A DNA stretch of 64,000 nt from an uncultured Thermoguttaceae bacterium (GTDB taxonomy: Bacteria > Planctomycetota > Planctomycetia > Pirellulales > Thermoguttaceae). The stretch is from contig CALKER010000012.1 in NCBI GenBank assembly GCA_938084835.1, forward strand, positions 1 to 64,000, in the 5' to 3' direction. The notes beneath the pieces are model-generated. The model was not told the DNA's origin, did not search any database, and saw only the letters and a list, made by a program, of their open reading frames with translations. This document shows, one piece after another, positions 35,843 through 45,744 of this stretch (the first letter of the stretch is position 1; each line of letters begins with the position of its first letter). A program made the position numbers and the translations under genes.

Positions 35843-36661
35843 ATGTCCCGAATTGATGAACTCTTTCGCCGACTTCGTAACAGTGGACGCAAAGCCTTTA
35901 TCGCCTTTATCCCTGCGGGAGATCCCGATCTTGCGTTTACAGAGGCGATCCTTCTCCGATTCTCCGATTTGGGTGTCAGCATTTGCGAACTCGGTGTGCC
36001 CTACAGCGATCCAATTGCCGATGGACCTGTCATTCAAGCAGCCTACACGCGGGCATTAAGCCGCGGGATAAAGTTGGATGACATCCTAACTTTGGCCGGC
36101 AAAGTATCCCTCCGAGTGGGCTTTCCGTTGGTCCTCATGACAAGTTACGCCATTGTTTTTCGCCGGGGCATCGAGGAATTCGTCCGCCAATGCGCCCGGG
36201 GTGGGATCGCCGGACTCATCGTGCCGGATTTGCCTGTGGAAGAGTCCGGCCCGCTGGCCGAAACTTGCCGTGGGTTTGACCTTAGCTTAATCCCTCTGGT
36301 CACGCCAACAACGCCTCCCGACCGGGCTCTGCGAATTGCAGCTCAGGCTTCCGGTTTTATCTATTACGTAACGGTTACGGGCGTGACAGGCGAAAGAGAC
36401 CATTTACCCGCGGAAGTTGTGCACAAGGTGCAGTGGCTTCGCAGTCGCACCGAGGTCCCGATTTGCCTCGGATTTGGAATTAACCAGCCGGATCAGGTCG
36501 CAAGCCTTGCAGAAATTAGCGATGGGGTCATAGTCGGCTCCGCGATCGTCCGACGAATTGCCGAGGTAGAGCGAAAACCTCGGGAAGAGGTCCTTGAGGA
36601 CACCTCCCGCTTCGTGCGAACGCTTTTAGAAGCCCTTCCCCGCTGCAAGACTACCCGGTAA
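35843..36661 (+). CDS. trpA: Tryptophan synthase alpha chain
   Basis: TIM-barrel subunit that cleaves indole-3-glycerol phosphate to indole and glyceraldehyde 3-phosphate. The 272-aa product opens with FRRLRNSGRKAFIAFIPAGDPDL. The catalytic Glu in CELGVPYSDPIADGP is E49 and the Asp is D60, the same numbers as in E. coli. LIVPDLPVEE, IYYVTVTGVTGER and the phosphate-binding GFGINQPDQV and GVIVGSAIV complete the barrel. No strong ribosome site is visible before the ATG. Confidence 0.96.
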   Translation: MSRIDELFRRLRNSGRKAFIAFIPAGDPDLAFTEAILLRFSDLGVSICELGVPYSDPIADGPVIQAAYTRALSRGIKLDDILTLAGKVSLRVGFPLVLMTSYAIVFRRGIEEFVRQCARGGIAGLIVPDLPVEESGPLAETCRGFDLSLIPLVTPTTPPDRALRIAAQASGFIYYVTVTGVTGERDHLPAEVVHKVQWLRSRTEVPICLGFGINQPDQVASLAEISDGVIVGSAIVRRIAEVERKPREEVLEDTSRFVRTLLEALPRCKTTR

Positions 36662-37382
36662 CAAATGCGCCGTCCCCTCTCCCTCACGTGCCGGATTGGG
36701 ATTCCATGTGGCAAAAGGGCTCGTGGAGCAACTTGCCGCCTCAAGGTAGGAAGGGTGCTAGCAGTAAGCGCTCCTCTCCGAACCCTTCGCACCCTGGGTA
36801 TGCAACCAGCGCCACTCGTAGCCGTCGCGCTCTTAAGCTCCAACCATGAGTGTGCGGGGATGCTGCTGGCGGTTCGCTCAGAAACGTGGGACGGCGCAAG
36901 TCCTCCCCAGTACTTTTGCCTCAGGGAAGGGATCGGCAGCTTCACATTCGGGAGGCACCTGTCCCCGAGGATACACTTGTGAGGTGCTAGCCTACAGAAG
37001 AAGTGGGACTTTGATGCATCGCCGCGAGACTAATTTGCCAAAAGGGTCTCTGTATTCGGAGAGTTCGGGGCCAGGTAACAACCCGTAACACAACGAGGGT
37101 CGCGCCGTCCACAATTTTCTCTCCCGCAAATCCCCTCTTTTGGATCGAGCCATTTGACCTCTCTCGGAACGAGCAACTCGACCTCAAAGGGGAGTGATGT
37201 CATGCCAAACCAAAGAGGGTAACCAATTTTTCTTCGAGCTGCTGGCCGGCAATGTCGAAAAGTTTGCCCGAAGATCGCCACTTAAGTGGGGTTCCAAATA
37301 GTCCTGAGGACTGCAGAGCTGCCACCACCGAGCGGCGCGTTGGGAGCCTCCAGTTGCTTCAGCCGAAGCCTAATCCAAATTA
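36662..37382. other. Gap after trpA
   Basis: About 720 bp to the promoter of the next gene. Short frames are open but none is supportable. Confidence 0.4.
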
Positions 37383-37411
37383 TTGACAATTTTCTCTCAA
37401 TGCAGTATCTT
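37383..37411 (+). promoter_or_regulatory. Near-consensus promoter of the first DUF1559 gene
   Basis: TTGACA (37383-37388), 17-bp spacer, TATCTT (37406-37411). It implies a 5' untranslated leader of roughly 175 nt before the start at 37592. Confidence 0.7.
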
Positions 37412-37591
37412 AATCCGCGATGGGCAAAGGCGCACTCCGTGGGTCTGTGCCCTGGTGCTAATCGATCTATTCAACGGGGATCAAGAGGCACGTTTTTCGC
37501 AAAGCTGGCGGACGTTCGTGTAGAGTTGGGGTTTTTGTAATTTGGCCCCGGAGTTTCTGTTTCTGTCTTTTCCAAGTGAGGAGGTCTAATT

Positions 37592-38638
37592 ATGCGATAC
37601 GTACGCTGGTGCAAGGCTCGAGGTTTTACCTTGGTAGAGCTTTTAGTGGTCATCGCTATTATTGGGATCCTGATCGCTTTGCTTTTGCCTGCCGTTCAAG
37701 CGGCACGGGAAGCAGCACGGAGAAGTCAATGCGTAAACAACCTAAAACAGCTAGGGCTTGCACTCCACAACTACCACGACGTTAACAAGGCATTTCCGCC
37801 AAGCGGTATTTTGGCGGGCGATTTGAGAATCCCGCCTTATCCCAGCACCCCTTCGGCCGTTCCCTATCATCACACATGGCTGGTGATGACTCTGCCTTAC
37901 ATCGAGCAGGGCCCCCTTTATGAGCGGATCGACAAACGGAACCGCATTTACAATACCCCCTTGGTGGGCTCCACAGAGTTGGCTATGAGCCAGCAAGTCA
38001 ATGTGCTACTTTGTCCGAGCAATCCGCGGCTGGATTTGGGAAAAACTCGGAACATGGCGTACACAAACTATGCGGCTAGCGAAGGATACCACTGGTGGCC
38101 CACGGCCGTAATTGCCCCGGGTCAATTCCCGGAGGTGCACCTCAATTTTGCAACCGACTTTAGTGGGATCTTCACCATTTTGCAAACCCGAACGGTGGCC
38201 GATATTTTGGACGGCACCTCCAACACCGTAGCGCTGGCCGAAGTAAACAGCACTGGTTATAAAAATGGGCGAATTCGGACATGCGGCACTGGTGTCCCGC
38301 GGCTTGATACAGGGGAGCGTGTCGTCCGGGCAGCCTTTGTGTTCACAGGTGTAAACGGCACGTGCTGTGAAACCGGTCTATTTCGCAATCCGGACGGCTC
38401 TGGGCCATCCACGGCACCCCGGTGGTTCCCAGCGGGTTCCCCGCACGTGTTTTCCCCGACATTCCTCGCGGCGTGGGGTCCTAATGCGGAGTGGCCCGGC
38501 GCAAGCAGCCTCCACCCGGGCGGTGTTAATGTCTGCCTTGCGGACGGGTCTGTGCGATTTATCGCCCACACTATCGAATACGATGTGTGGATCAAGATGA
38601 ACGGCATTGCCGATGCGCATACCGTGCAAGTGCCGTAA
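37592..38638 (+). CDS. DUF1559 domain pseudopilin-like protein (first copy)
   Basis: A planctomycete-specific surface protein. It has a type IV pilin-like leader cut after G11 ([14 protein letters not shown]), one N-terminal hydrophobic helix running through [20 protein letters not shown], then a large DUF1559 domain. The C-terminal H-X9-DG block is present as [16 protein letters not shown]. The length of 348 aa is usual. GAGGAGG lies upstream of the ATG. The family is thought to be processed and assembled like type II/IV pseudopilins, but its function is not established. It is followed by a short lipoprotein gene, as is the second copy in this window. Confidence 0.92.
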   Translation: MRYVRWCKARGFTLVELLVVIAIIGILIALLLPAVQAAREAARRSQCVNNLKQLGLALHNYHDVNKAFPPSGILAGDLRIPPYPSTPSAVPYHHTWLVMTLPYIEQGPLYERIDKRNRIYNTPLVGSTELAMSQQVNVLLCPSNPRLDLGKTRNMAYTNYAASEGYHWWPTAVIAPGQFPEVHLNFATDFSGIFTILQTRTVADILDGTSNTVALAEVNSTGYKNGRIRTCGTGVPRLDTGERVVRAAFVFTGVNGTCCETGLFRNPDGSGPSTAPRWFPAGSPHVFSPTFLAAWGPNAEWPGASSLHPGGVNVCLADGSVRFIAHTIEYDVWIKMNGIADAHTVQVP

Positions 38639-38982
38639 TTAACATACAGGACACAGCCTTCAGCGGTGTCTGAGTAGTTGGCTGGAGCTAGCGCACCAGA
38701 CATGTCGGGAGAAGCCAATTACAGCCGACAGACTGAGTTCCGACAGATAGCGCGGTAAGGGTGCAAAATCCCCCACCTTGCGGTATGTTGGGGAGACAGG
38801 GACAAAGCTTAAGTTGGCTGGCCTCGCCAATCTCCACAGACGAGGCCAAGTGATGGTTTGATTGGAATGCCGGGGCTCGCCAAATTATTAATTGTTTTGG
38901 AGAGTTCGGGCATTCTCCGGCTGCGGTTAAGAGTATCCTGATTGGCTTAGGTAAATACAATTCGCTCCCTGGGAGGGGAAAA
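38639..38982. other. Gap between DUF1559 gene and small lipoprotein
   Basis: About 340 bp with no gene or clear terminator seen. Confidence 0.35.
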
Positions 38983-39144
38983 ATGAAACTTTTACGCCTG
39001 GTTTTATTAGTGGGTGTGATTGGTCTTAACACCTTGATGTGGTGCGGGTGTGGAGGCGATTCGCGGGTGCAAAAACCGGCGCCGGAGTCGTCCACGGATC
39101 CCGCTACTTTGTCCGAGATGTTACCGCCTCCCGATCAGCCTTAA
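38983..39144 (+). CDS. Small lipoprotein-like peptide (53 aa)
   Basis: The ATG is preceded by GGGAGGGG. The peptide begins MKLLRLVLLVGVIGLNTLMWCGCGGDSRVQ, a signal peptide ending in a lipobox-like stretch with Cys at 21 and 23. A short Pro/Ser-rich tail (KPAPESSTDPATLSEMLPPP) follows. Small lipoproteins of this kind often accompany DUF1559 genes. The lipobox is imperfect (LMWC or WCGC), so lipidation is an inference. Confidence 0.6.
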   Translation: MKLLRLVLLVGVIGLNTLMWCGCGGDSRVQKPAPESSTDPATLSEMLPPPDQP

Positions 39145-40037
39145 GCTTGTTGCCGGGGTATTGAGCGGCAAAAATCTTCTTTTTTATATTTGTTCATTTT
39201 GAGTGACCCCCAAGAGCTTTGCGGGAGATCCTCGGCTTTGAAGGTATGCGCCCGCAATGCGGTGCGCCCTTCCCCCTGACGATAAGGCAAACTCGACAAA
39301 ATTCGCCTCCCTAATCACGGTCGTCCACTAGAGGTTTCGATCGAAGCGGGCTCTCGGTGGCGAGAGAAAACCTTCTCGGTTTTTGCCGGCAGGAAATAGT
39401 TGGCGGTTGCGCAAATTCGGGCTTATGCCCTGCATTTTTTCATACTTGATGTTTCGCCCTCCGCTATTGAGCTCGAGGTGCCTAGGTCGTCTATGCGCTT
39501 TTGAAGCGGAGGGAGTTAGGGCAAGAACGGCTTTCGGCATGGTCGGTTCCAGGTGCGAGGGGATGTATTAGTGGCTATTGGATGCCGGCGCTTCGTTTGG
39601 CGCTAATGTTCGATGACTCGTCCACGATGACGGATTAGCTTCAGCTTGCCCGCCTTTGGTTTTTCCAGACTTTAATAATTGCTAACGTGCCCATCACTGC
39701 TTCGGAGATTGTGGTTGGCCGCATCCTATGTGGCGAGAAATCTTCCTGCGAAAGCCGCCCGGTGGGAAGGATCCTTTGTGAAGAGCTTCCTCCGCAGCAT
39801 GCTGATCGGCCGATGGCTCAAAACCCTTTAAACGGCTCGGCCGGCCGAATTTCCCCGCAAATTTGCTATCTTGTCTGGACGGGGTGGTAGCTTTTGGCGT
39901 CATAACTTTTTAGAACTTTAAGTAGTCCCATATTCAGGACGTGAATCCGGCCTCATCGAGCACAAGTGTTAGCGGTTCGGGCCGGTTTCCCGCCAAAAGT
40001 TACCATGTGTCGCACGCGAAAAGACGGTCGAGTTTTC
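39145..40037. other. Gap before the ABC permease gene
   Basis: About 890 bp without a supportable gene. At 39350-39383 two small adjacent hairpins (CTCTC/GAGAG and AAAACC/GGTTTT followed by T) might end the upstream transcript, but the stems are short. Confidence 0.35.
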
Positions 40038-41483
40038 ATGAGTTCTGGAGTTGCTGGGCACACCCAACCTGGGCCGGCGGAATCACTCGGTCGCCTGAAT
40101 TTTTCATGCGAGGCGCCTGGGTGGCGAGTCTGGCGGAAGCTTCGGGCGAATACACCGGCAATGGTCGCCCTTGGTTATCTTGTGCTGTTAACAGCGGTTG
40201 CGGTGTTGGCGCCAGCCCTTCCGTTACAGCCACCACGTCGGATCGACACGACCCGCCAATTTGCCCCTCCCAGCTGGAGGGTCCCAGCTCCTCGTTGGTT
40301 AACGGCGGAGGGCAAAGAACCCATTTCGAGCCAAGAGGTAGAAGAGCGGATCCGGGAGGGGTTTGGGCCACTTGATCCGCTCAGCCGGTCCCTCCTCCAC
40401 GTTCGCCTCTGGTTGTGGCGCGATTGGTCTCTCCCCAGTGTCTTCGGTACCGACAAGCTCGGACGAGATGTGCTGTCGCGAGTGGTTTGGGGGGCCCGCG
40501 TGTCTTTGGCTGTGGGAGTGATTGCCGCTCTTGTGTCGCTGGTGATCGGGGTGACTTACGGAGCCATCTCCGGATATGTCGGGGGGTTGGTCGACGATGT
40601 CATGATGCGAATTGTTGATGTACTCTACTCCATCCCCTTCATCTTTATCGTAATTTTCCTTGTGACAATTCTTAGTGCGGAAACGTGCCGGCTGGTGCCG
40701 CTGGGAGTTCTTCCCATACCTGGGGAGGGTCGTTCGGAATCTGCGGGGCAAAGCTCATCCGGGGCAGAGGCTGGTCGCCAGGATTGGCACTCCGCGGAGA
40801 AGTCGCTTGGCATCACACAGCAGCTCGATCGGGGAGAAATGCCGCACGTGTTAAGCCGGGCAGCCACAGAGCTGGGCATCGCTCTGCCACATGATTCGCA
40901 GGTGCAGGCTGTTGAACCGGGGTCGCGGTGGAAATTGGTGACACCAACAGGCCGGACCTACGTGCTTCGGCTCACTCGGCCCCGCTTACAGTGGGAAATC
41001 GCCATCGAGCGCTACGAACGATGGGTACGAGCCAATCGAATCGTTATCTTCTACTTTGTGGTGGGGGCTGTGTACTGGCTTACGATGGCCCGAGTGATTC
41101 GCGGCCAAGTTCTTTCCTTGAAAAACGAACCTTTTGTCGAAGCCGCCCGCGCCCTCGGAGGATCGCATGTTCGAGTAATGTTCCGGCATATCCTCCCGAA
41201 TCTCTGGGGTGTGATTATCGTGTACTTGACGCTCACCATCCCCCGAGTGATGCTCTTCGAAGCGTTTCTTTCTTTTCTGGGCTTGGGCGTGGAACCTCCC
41301 GATGTCTCCTGGGGAGTGCTCGCCAATGAGGGCCTCCAGGTAATCACCCCAATCAAGATCTACTGGTGGCTAGTGGCCTTCCCCAGTGTGGCGCTGGCGG
41401 CCACGCTGCTGGCACTTAACTTTCTGGGCGACGGTCTTCGTGACGCACTTGACCCACGTTTACGACCTCGCGAAGCTGGCTGA
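40038..41483 (+). CDS. OppC/DppC-type ABC transporter permease with a large insert
   Basis: Inner-membrane permease of a peptide/nickel-type importer. It has the OppC-type N-terminus (WRKLRANTPAMVALGYLVLLTAVAVLAP), the core FGTDKLGRDVLSRVVWGARVSLAVGV, and the EAA loop EAARALGGSHVRVMFRHILPNLWG. The 481-aa length exceeds the usual 300 because an insert of about 130 residues separates the helix ending IPFIFIVIFLVTIL from the one starting RIVIFYFVVGAVYW. The insert looks soluble and includes LGITQQLDRGEMPHVLSRAATELGIALP. The start is uncertain: the frame opens at a GTG at 39966, while the ATG at 40038 has only a weak ribosome site. No partner permease, binding protein or ATPase gene lies in the window. 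Confidence 0.85.
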   Translation: MSSGVAGHTQPGPAESLGRLNFSCEAPGWRVWRKLRANTPAMVALGYLVLLTAVAVLAPALPLQPPRRIDTTRQFAPPSWRVPAPRWLTAEGKEPISSQEVEERIREGFGPLDPLSRSLLHVRLWLWRDWSLPSVFGTDKLGRDVLSRVVWGARVSLAVGVIAALVSLVIGVTYGAISGYVGGLVDDVMMRIVDVLYSIPFIFIVIFLVTILSAETCRLVPLGVLPIPGEGRSESAGQSSSGAEAGRQDWHSAEKSLGITQQLDRGEMPHVLSRAATELGIALPHDSQVQAVEPGSRWKLVTPTGRTYVLRLTRPRLQWEIAIERYERWVRANRIVIFYFVVGAVYWLTMARVIRGQVLSLKNEPFVEAARALGGSHVRVMFRHILPNLWGVIIVYLTLTIPRVMLFEAFLSFLGLGVEPPDVSWGVLANEGLQVITPIKIYWWLVAFPSVALAATLLALNFLGDGLRDALDPRLRPREAG

Positions 41484-42407
41484 CAAGGTACCTCCCCCTG
41501 CACCACTTCCAATACTCTAAGGGTCTTCCCCAACCTGATACACTGCTAAGACTTGCCGGTTGTGCAGCCCGACGGCGGAAAGGTAACTTCATTCCCAAGG
41601 CTTTTCCCCGCGAGGCATCCGAGGAACTTGACGTGGCATCGAGCGATGGCACAGCTGAGGCCCCCGTCCGTGCCAACACCCCTTCCGGCTCTCGGGAAAT
41701 ACGGATGCCTTTTGGGGATTTCGCTTGGATCAGCCTAGAGCGCTAGGCGTCAGCCTCTCAGGCCGCGGCTTGAGGGCACGTGTTGGCTTGAGGCCGCTCG
41801 CCGGGTGTCAAGCGCGCGGGTTCCCCTTAAGCTATCGACTTCAACGTTAAGGGACGATAAAGTTGCAGATCGGGAGAAGGACCACCTTCGGGTTTGCGAA
41901 GCCAGTCCCATTAACTTCGTTACTGGCTTTTTCTTTGCGGTTTCGGCAAGAGGCCTCTCAAATTATTGAGCAAGCTCTGGCAATCATTCGGAAACCTTGG
42001 GGCCTCGGTTGGGGCTTAACTTTGCCTGCAAAATTTCCCCCGCGCGGCGGATTAGTTGTGACACCCCCTGCATTTTTCGTCCATAATTCCCGTTTCGTTA
42101 AACGTATAAAGCTGCTGGGCGGCAGGGATTGGCTTCTGAAGCATCGAGCGGTTAAAATCAAAATTCCTAATAGGAAGCTCAAAGTGCCCCAAGGCTTTGG
42201 CGGGTTTCATGAGCCCGCCTTAAAACAAGCGGATAAAACAAGTACAAAACACCATCACTCACGTGGGATGAAACCGCAGATTGGGGAATGGCAATGGACC
42301 GACCGCTGCGCTTCAGACCTGTCTTCTATCCCGAACTTTCGGACGGTGTGGCCTCCCTTGGGAAATCGTCTTTTGGGCGAAGTTTAAGGGGGGGCTTTTG
42401 CGGGCCA
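41484..42407. other. Gap between permease and DUF4838 genes
   Basis: About 920 bp. A 174-codon frame on + (41863-42387) lacks family likeness and a ribosome site, so it is left out. No terminator recognised. Confidence 0.35.
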
Positions 42408-44231
42408 ATGTCACTCTTTAAGTTTGTTACATCGCTAGCTTTTTTGGTAAGTATGATCCCTTGGGAGTGGGCCTTGGCCAATGAGCTTGTTGTAGCCGAG
42501 GGAGGAGTTTCCAAGTACGTTATCGTAATTTCCAGCGAGGCTTCGCCGTCAACAAAATATGCGGCCGAGGAGCTTCAGCATTTTCTTGCCGAGATGAGCG
42601 GGGCCCGGCTCCCGATCGTGACGGACGAAGTTCCGCCGCAAGATGAAGAAATCCTCTTGGGCGACAGTCGCCGGCTTCGGGAGCTTGGCCTTTCTATTGA
42701 TTGGTCCCGGCTGGGGTCGGAGGGCTACATCCTTCGCACGGTGGGCAAAAAGCTCATCATTGCTGGAGGGGCACTTCGGGGAAATTTATACGGAACTTAC
42801 GGCCTTTTAGAGGACCATCTTGGATGCAGGTGGTTTGCTCCTGGGGTAAGTCGAATTCCCACCTACCCCCGACTTGTTATTCCCCCGCTCGAAGAGGAGA
42901 CGATCCCCAAGTTGGAATATCGCGAGGTTTTCACCTACGACTGCTTTGACGGCGACTGGGCGGCCCGAAATCGCGTTAACTCTAGCGCCGCTAGACTCGA
43001 GGAAAAACACGGGGGCAAAATCCGCTTCGGGCGAGGTTATTTCGTACACACTTTCGAGCTTCTTGTCCCGCCGGAGAAGTATTTTGATACTCATCCGGAA
43101 TACTTCTCGCTGGTGAAAGGAAAACGGTTGAAAGAGCGCTCGCAACTTTGCTGTACCAACGAGGAAGTCATCCGGATTTGTACCGAACAGATCCTCAAGG
43201 CCATCGCTGCCGATCCCGAGGCCTATGTGTGGTCGGTTTCTCAGAATGATTGGTATAACTACTGCGAGTGCGAGAACTGTCAGGCCTTGGCCCGGCAAGA
43301 GGGTTCCCAAATGGGCCCCGTGTTATATCTTGTCAACCGGGTGGCCGAAGAAGTGGAAAAACACTTTCCGGATAAAGCTATCGAAACGCTAGCCTACCAG
43401 TGGACGCGGAAACCTCCGAAGACTCTCCGGCCGCGGAAAAACGTTATAATTCGGCTTTGTTCGATCGAATGTTGTTTTTCCCACCCGCTGGCCACCTGCG
43501 ATAGTCCCGCCAATCGGGCCTTCCGCGAAGACATTAAGGGTTGGACCAACATCGCTCCCAGGTTGTGGGTGTGGGATTATGTCACCGATTTCGCCCATTA
43601 TCTTCTCCCGTTTCCCAACCAAAGAGTTCGCCGAGCTAACATTCGCTTCTTCGTGGAACATCAGGTGCGAGGAATCTTTGAACAGGACACTTATGATACC
43701 CCCCATAGCGAGCTTGCCGCTCTGGGAGGTTACCTAACGGCGAAGTTTCTGTGGAATCCAGATTATGATGAGGAAGTCGCGCTCCGGGAGTTCCTGGAAG
43801 GTTATTATGGCCCGGCTGCTGAACCAATTCGGGCTTATCTTGACCTATTGCACGACCGGGTGGAAAGCGAAAATATACACGTGTCCATTTGGGCAGGGCC
43901 AAATAGTCCGCACCTAACCGACGAGCTTCTCTTGGCAGCAGACAAACTGTGGGAAGAAGCGGAGAAGCTTACGGCGGAGCTCCCCGAGATCAACCGCAGG
44001 GTGAGAATCAGTCGCATGAGTGTGGACTATGCAATTGTGGAGCGGTCGCGACTGGCGGTGCAGGCGGGCCGGTGGGAATCTCCCTTTCGTGAAGCGGCGC
44101 TTCGCCGTTTCCAACCATTCATGGAGACAATCGCCGCCAGCGGGCTGACCCGGCTGCGAGAAGGCCAACCCCTCGATCTTTCGCGGTATCGTTCCGACTT
44201 GGCAAAAATCTTTGGCATTACCCTTGATTAG
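42408..44231 (+). CDS. DUF4838 (alpha-glucuronidase-like) exported protein
   Basis: A 607-aa protein with a signal peptide (MSLFKFVTSLAFLVSMIPWEWALA). A glycoside hydrolase family 20/67-like N-terminal domain follows: YAAEELQHFLAEMSGARLPIV ... EILLGDS ... GYILRTVGKKLIIAGG, GNLYGTYGLLEDHLGCRWFAPG. The DUF4838 barrel (SQNDWYNYCECENCQAL, FPDKAIETLAYQWTRKPPK, RGIFEQDTY) completes it. It probably acts on a uronic-acid- or hexosamine-containing polysaccharide outside the cytoplasm. The frame is open from 42288 but the signal peptide fixes the start at 42408, with AAGGGGGG upstream. The DapA-family gene follows after 89 bp, probably in the same operon. Confidence 0.88.
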   Translation: MSLFKFVTSLAFLVSMIPWEWALANELVVAEGGVSKYVIVISSEASPSTKYAAEELQHFLAEMSGARLPIVTDEVPPQDEEILLGDSRRLRELGLSIDWSRLGSEGYILRTVGKKLIIAGGALRGNLYGTYGLLEDHLGCRWFAPGVSRIPTYPRLVIPPLEEETIPKLEYREVFTYDCFDGDWAARNRVNSSAARLEEKHGGKIRFGRGYFVHTFELLVPPEKYFDTHPEYFSLVKGKRLKERSQLCCTNEEVIRICTEQILKAIAADPEAYVWSVSQNDWYNYCECENCQALARQEGSQMGPVLYLVNRVAEEVEKHFPDKAIETLAYQWTRKPPKTLRPRKNVIIRLCSIECCFSHPLATCDSPANRAFREDIKGWTNIAPRLWVWDYVTDFAHYLLPFPNQRVRRANIRFFVEHQVRGIFEQDTYDTPHSELAALGGYLTAKFLWNPDYDEEVALREFLEGYYGPAAEPIRAYLDLLHDRVESENIHVSIWAGPNSPHLTDELLLAADKLWEEAEKLTAELPEINRRVRISRMSVDYAIVERSRLAVQAGRWESPFREAALRRFQPFMETIAASGLTRLREGQPLDLSRYRSDLAKIFGITLD

Positions 44232-44320
44232 CAGCCTCTTTCTAGCTAGAGCGTCGAAGGCCTTTTGGCTGCTCGGCCGACAGGGCGGACCGTCGCTTGC
44301 GTTTTTGGAGGCATTCTTTG

Positions 44321-45376
44321 ATGGATCCTCACATCGGAGAGATTCTCAACGGCGGGGTGGTAATCCCGGCAAGTCCTCTGGCACTGGATGAAAATCGCCG
44401 CTTTGACGAGCCCTCGCAACAAGCCCTGTGGCGTTATTATTCGGACGCTGGTGCTGGCGGAATTGCTGTAGGCGTCCACACGACCCAATTTGCAATTCGC
44501 GATCCTAAGATCGGGCTTTTTCGACCATTGTTGGAATTGGCCCGGGAGGTGTTCGACCAGCTGGACCTTACCCGTTTCCAGCCACTTATCCGAATAGCCG
44601 GTATATGCGGTAGGACAGAGCAAGCTTTGGCGGAGGCGACGCTAGCTCGGCAGCTGGGATTTCACGCGGGACTTCTCAGCCTAGCAGCGATGCGCGATGC
44701 CACCCTCTCCGAGCTTGTGAACCACTGCCGCGAAGTTGCCGCGGTGATCCCGCTATTTGGCTTTTATCTCCAGCCGGCAGTTGGTGGCCTGGTTCTGCCC
44801 TATGCCTTCTGGCGGCAGCTGGCCGAGGTGGAGAACCTCGTGGCCATCAAGATTGCACCCTTCAATCGTTACCAAACCTTAGATGTGGTCCGGGCCATGG
44901 CCGATGCCGGTCGAGATGATGTGGCACTTTATACCGGTAACGATGACAATATTGTGATCGACCTTCTTACCGTTTACCGGTTCCCACGGAATGGCGCCAC
45001 CGTAGAACGCCGAATTGTGGGTGGGCTTCTGGGTCACTGGGCCGTGTGGACGAAAAAAGCAGTGGACATCCTTCGGGACTGCCATGCGATCGTTTCCAGC
45101 GGCAAGCCTGTACCGGGGGACATGTTAACGCTTGCGGCACAAGTGACCGACATGAATGCCGCCCTATTCGATGTGGCACATAATTTCCGCGGCTGTATAG
45201 CCGGTGTCCAAGAGGTCCTTCGCCGTCAAGGGTTACTCCGGAGCAACCTCTGTCTGGATCCGGCGGAAAGACTCAGCCCCGGCCAGGCGGAAGAACTGGA
45301 CCGCGTGGTGTCAGCCTATCCACATCTTGTTGATGACGATTTTGTAGCCGAGCACCGCCAGCGGTGGCTTAGATAA
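44321..45376 (+). CDS. Dihydrodipicolinate synthase-family lyase/aldolase
   Basis: A 351-aa class I aldolase-type TIM barrel. The N-terminus GGVVIPASPLALDENRRFDE and GIAVGVHTTQF are family-like; the Schiff-base lysine is in VAIKIAPFNRYQ; the C-terminal region is longer than in DapA. The usual GTTGE motif reads VGVHTTQF, so this is not lysine-pathway DapA. A keto-deoxy-sugar aldolase or related lyase is more likely. The start at 44321 has GGAGG at good spacing. Just upstream lies a DUF4838 glycoside hydrolase-like gene, so degradation of a sugar acid released by it is a reasonable guess. Confidence 0.85.
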   Translation: MDPHIGEILNGGVVIPASPLALDENRRFDEPSQQALWRYYSDAGAGGIAVGVHTTQFAIRDPKIGLFRPLLELAREVFDQLDLTRFQPLIRIAGICGRTEQALAEATLARQLGFHAGLLSLAAMRDATLSELVNHCREVAAVIPLFGFYLQPAVGGLVLPYAFWRQLAEVENLVAIKIAPFNRYQTLDVVRAMADAGRDDVALYTGNDDNIVIDLLTVYRFPRNGATVERRIVGGLLGHWAVWTKKAVDILRDCHAIVSSGKPVPGDMLTLAAQVTDMNAALFDVAHNFRGCIAGVQEVLRRQGLLRSNLCLDPAERLSPGQAEELDRVVSAYPHLVDDDFVAEHRQRWLR

Positions 45377-45578
45377 ATGCAACTTGCCAGGGGGAAGATT
45401 CGGCGGAAGTTCTTGCGACGTAAGCTTTACGGGCGCCGTCATTTGATAGTGCCGGCCATCAGCCGGGTATCGCCTTATCGTCCTTCAGTTAAATGCCACT
45501 TGAAGTTCCATAAGTTTTTCGGGGGGTAGGAGGCCCCCAGAAAACCAAACTTGTTTCTTAAAAACTCCGTTCGAACAC
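45377..45578. other. Gap after the DapA-family gene
   Basis: About 200 bp up to the next promoter, nothing recognised. Confidence 0.35.
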
Positions 45579-45607
45579 TTGACACACTTTCATTCTCGGA
45601 CTAAAAA
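45579..45607 (+). promoter_or_regulatory. Near-consensus promoter of the second DUF1559 gene
   Basis: TTGACA (45579-45584), 17-bp spacer, TAAAAA (45602-45607). The leader to the start at 45745 would be about 130 nt. The arrangement matches the first DUF1559 gene. Confidence 0.7.
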
Positions 45608-45744
45608 ATGTGGGTTTCGGGGGAAATCGGCATAAGTCAGTGTGGGGTGGCGGGGCTTATTATGACAAGCGGAGTCCAGGTCTTTTTTGTGAGGATTCCG
45701 AGCAAGTTCGGTCGTGGGGGTTTCTAACTAATAGGAGTTGGGCC

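Noticed and set aside
35562..36059. 165-codon frame spanning the trpB-trpA gap
   Set aside because: Overlaps trpA in another phase; its last third is a shadow of a certain gene, and no family likeness is seen in the gap part.
41863..42387. 174-codon frame before the DUF4838 gene
   Set aside because: No ribosome site, no family, basic random-looking composition, and it overlaps the upstream open stretch of the next gene.
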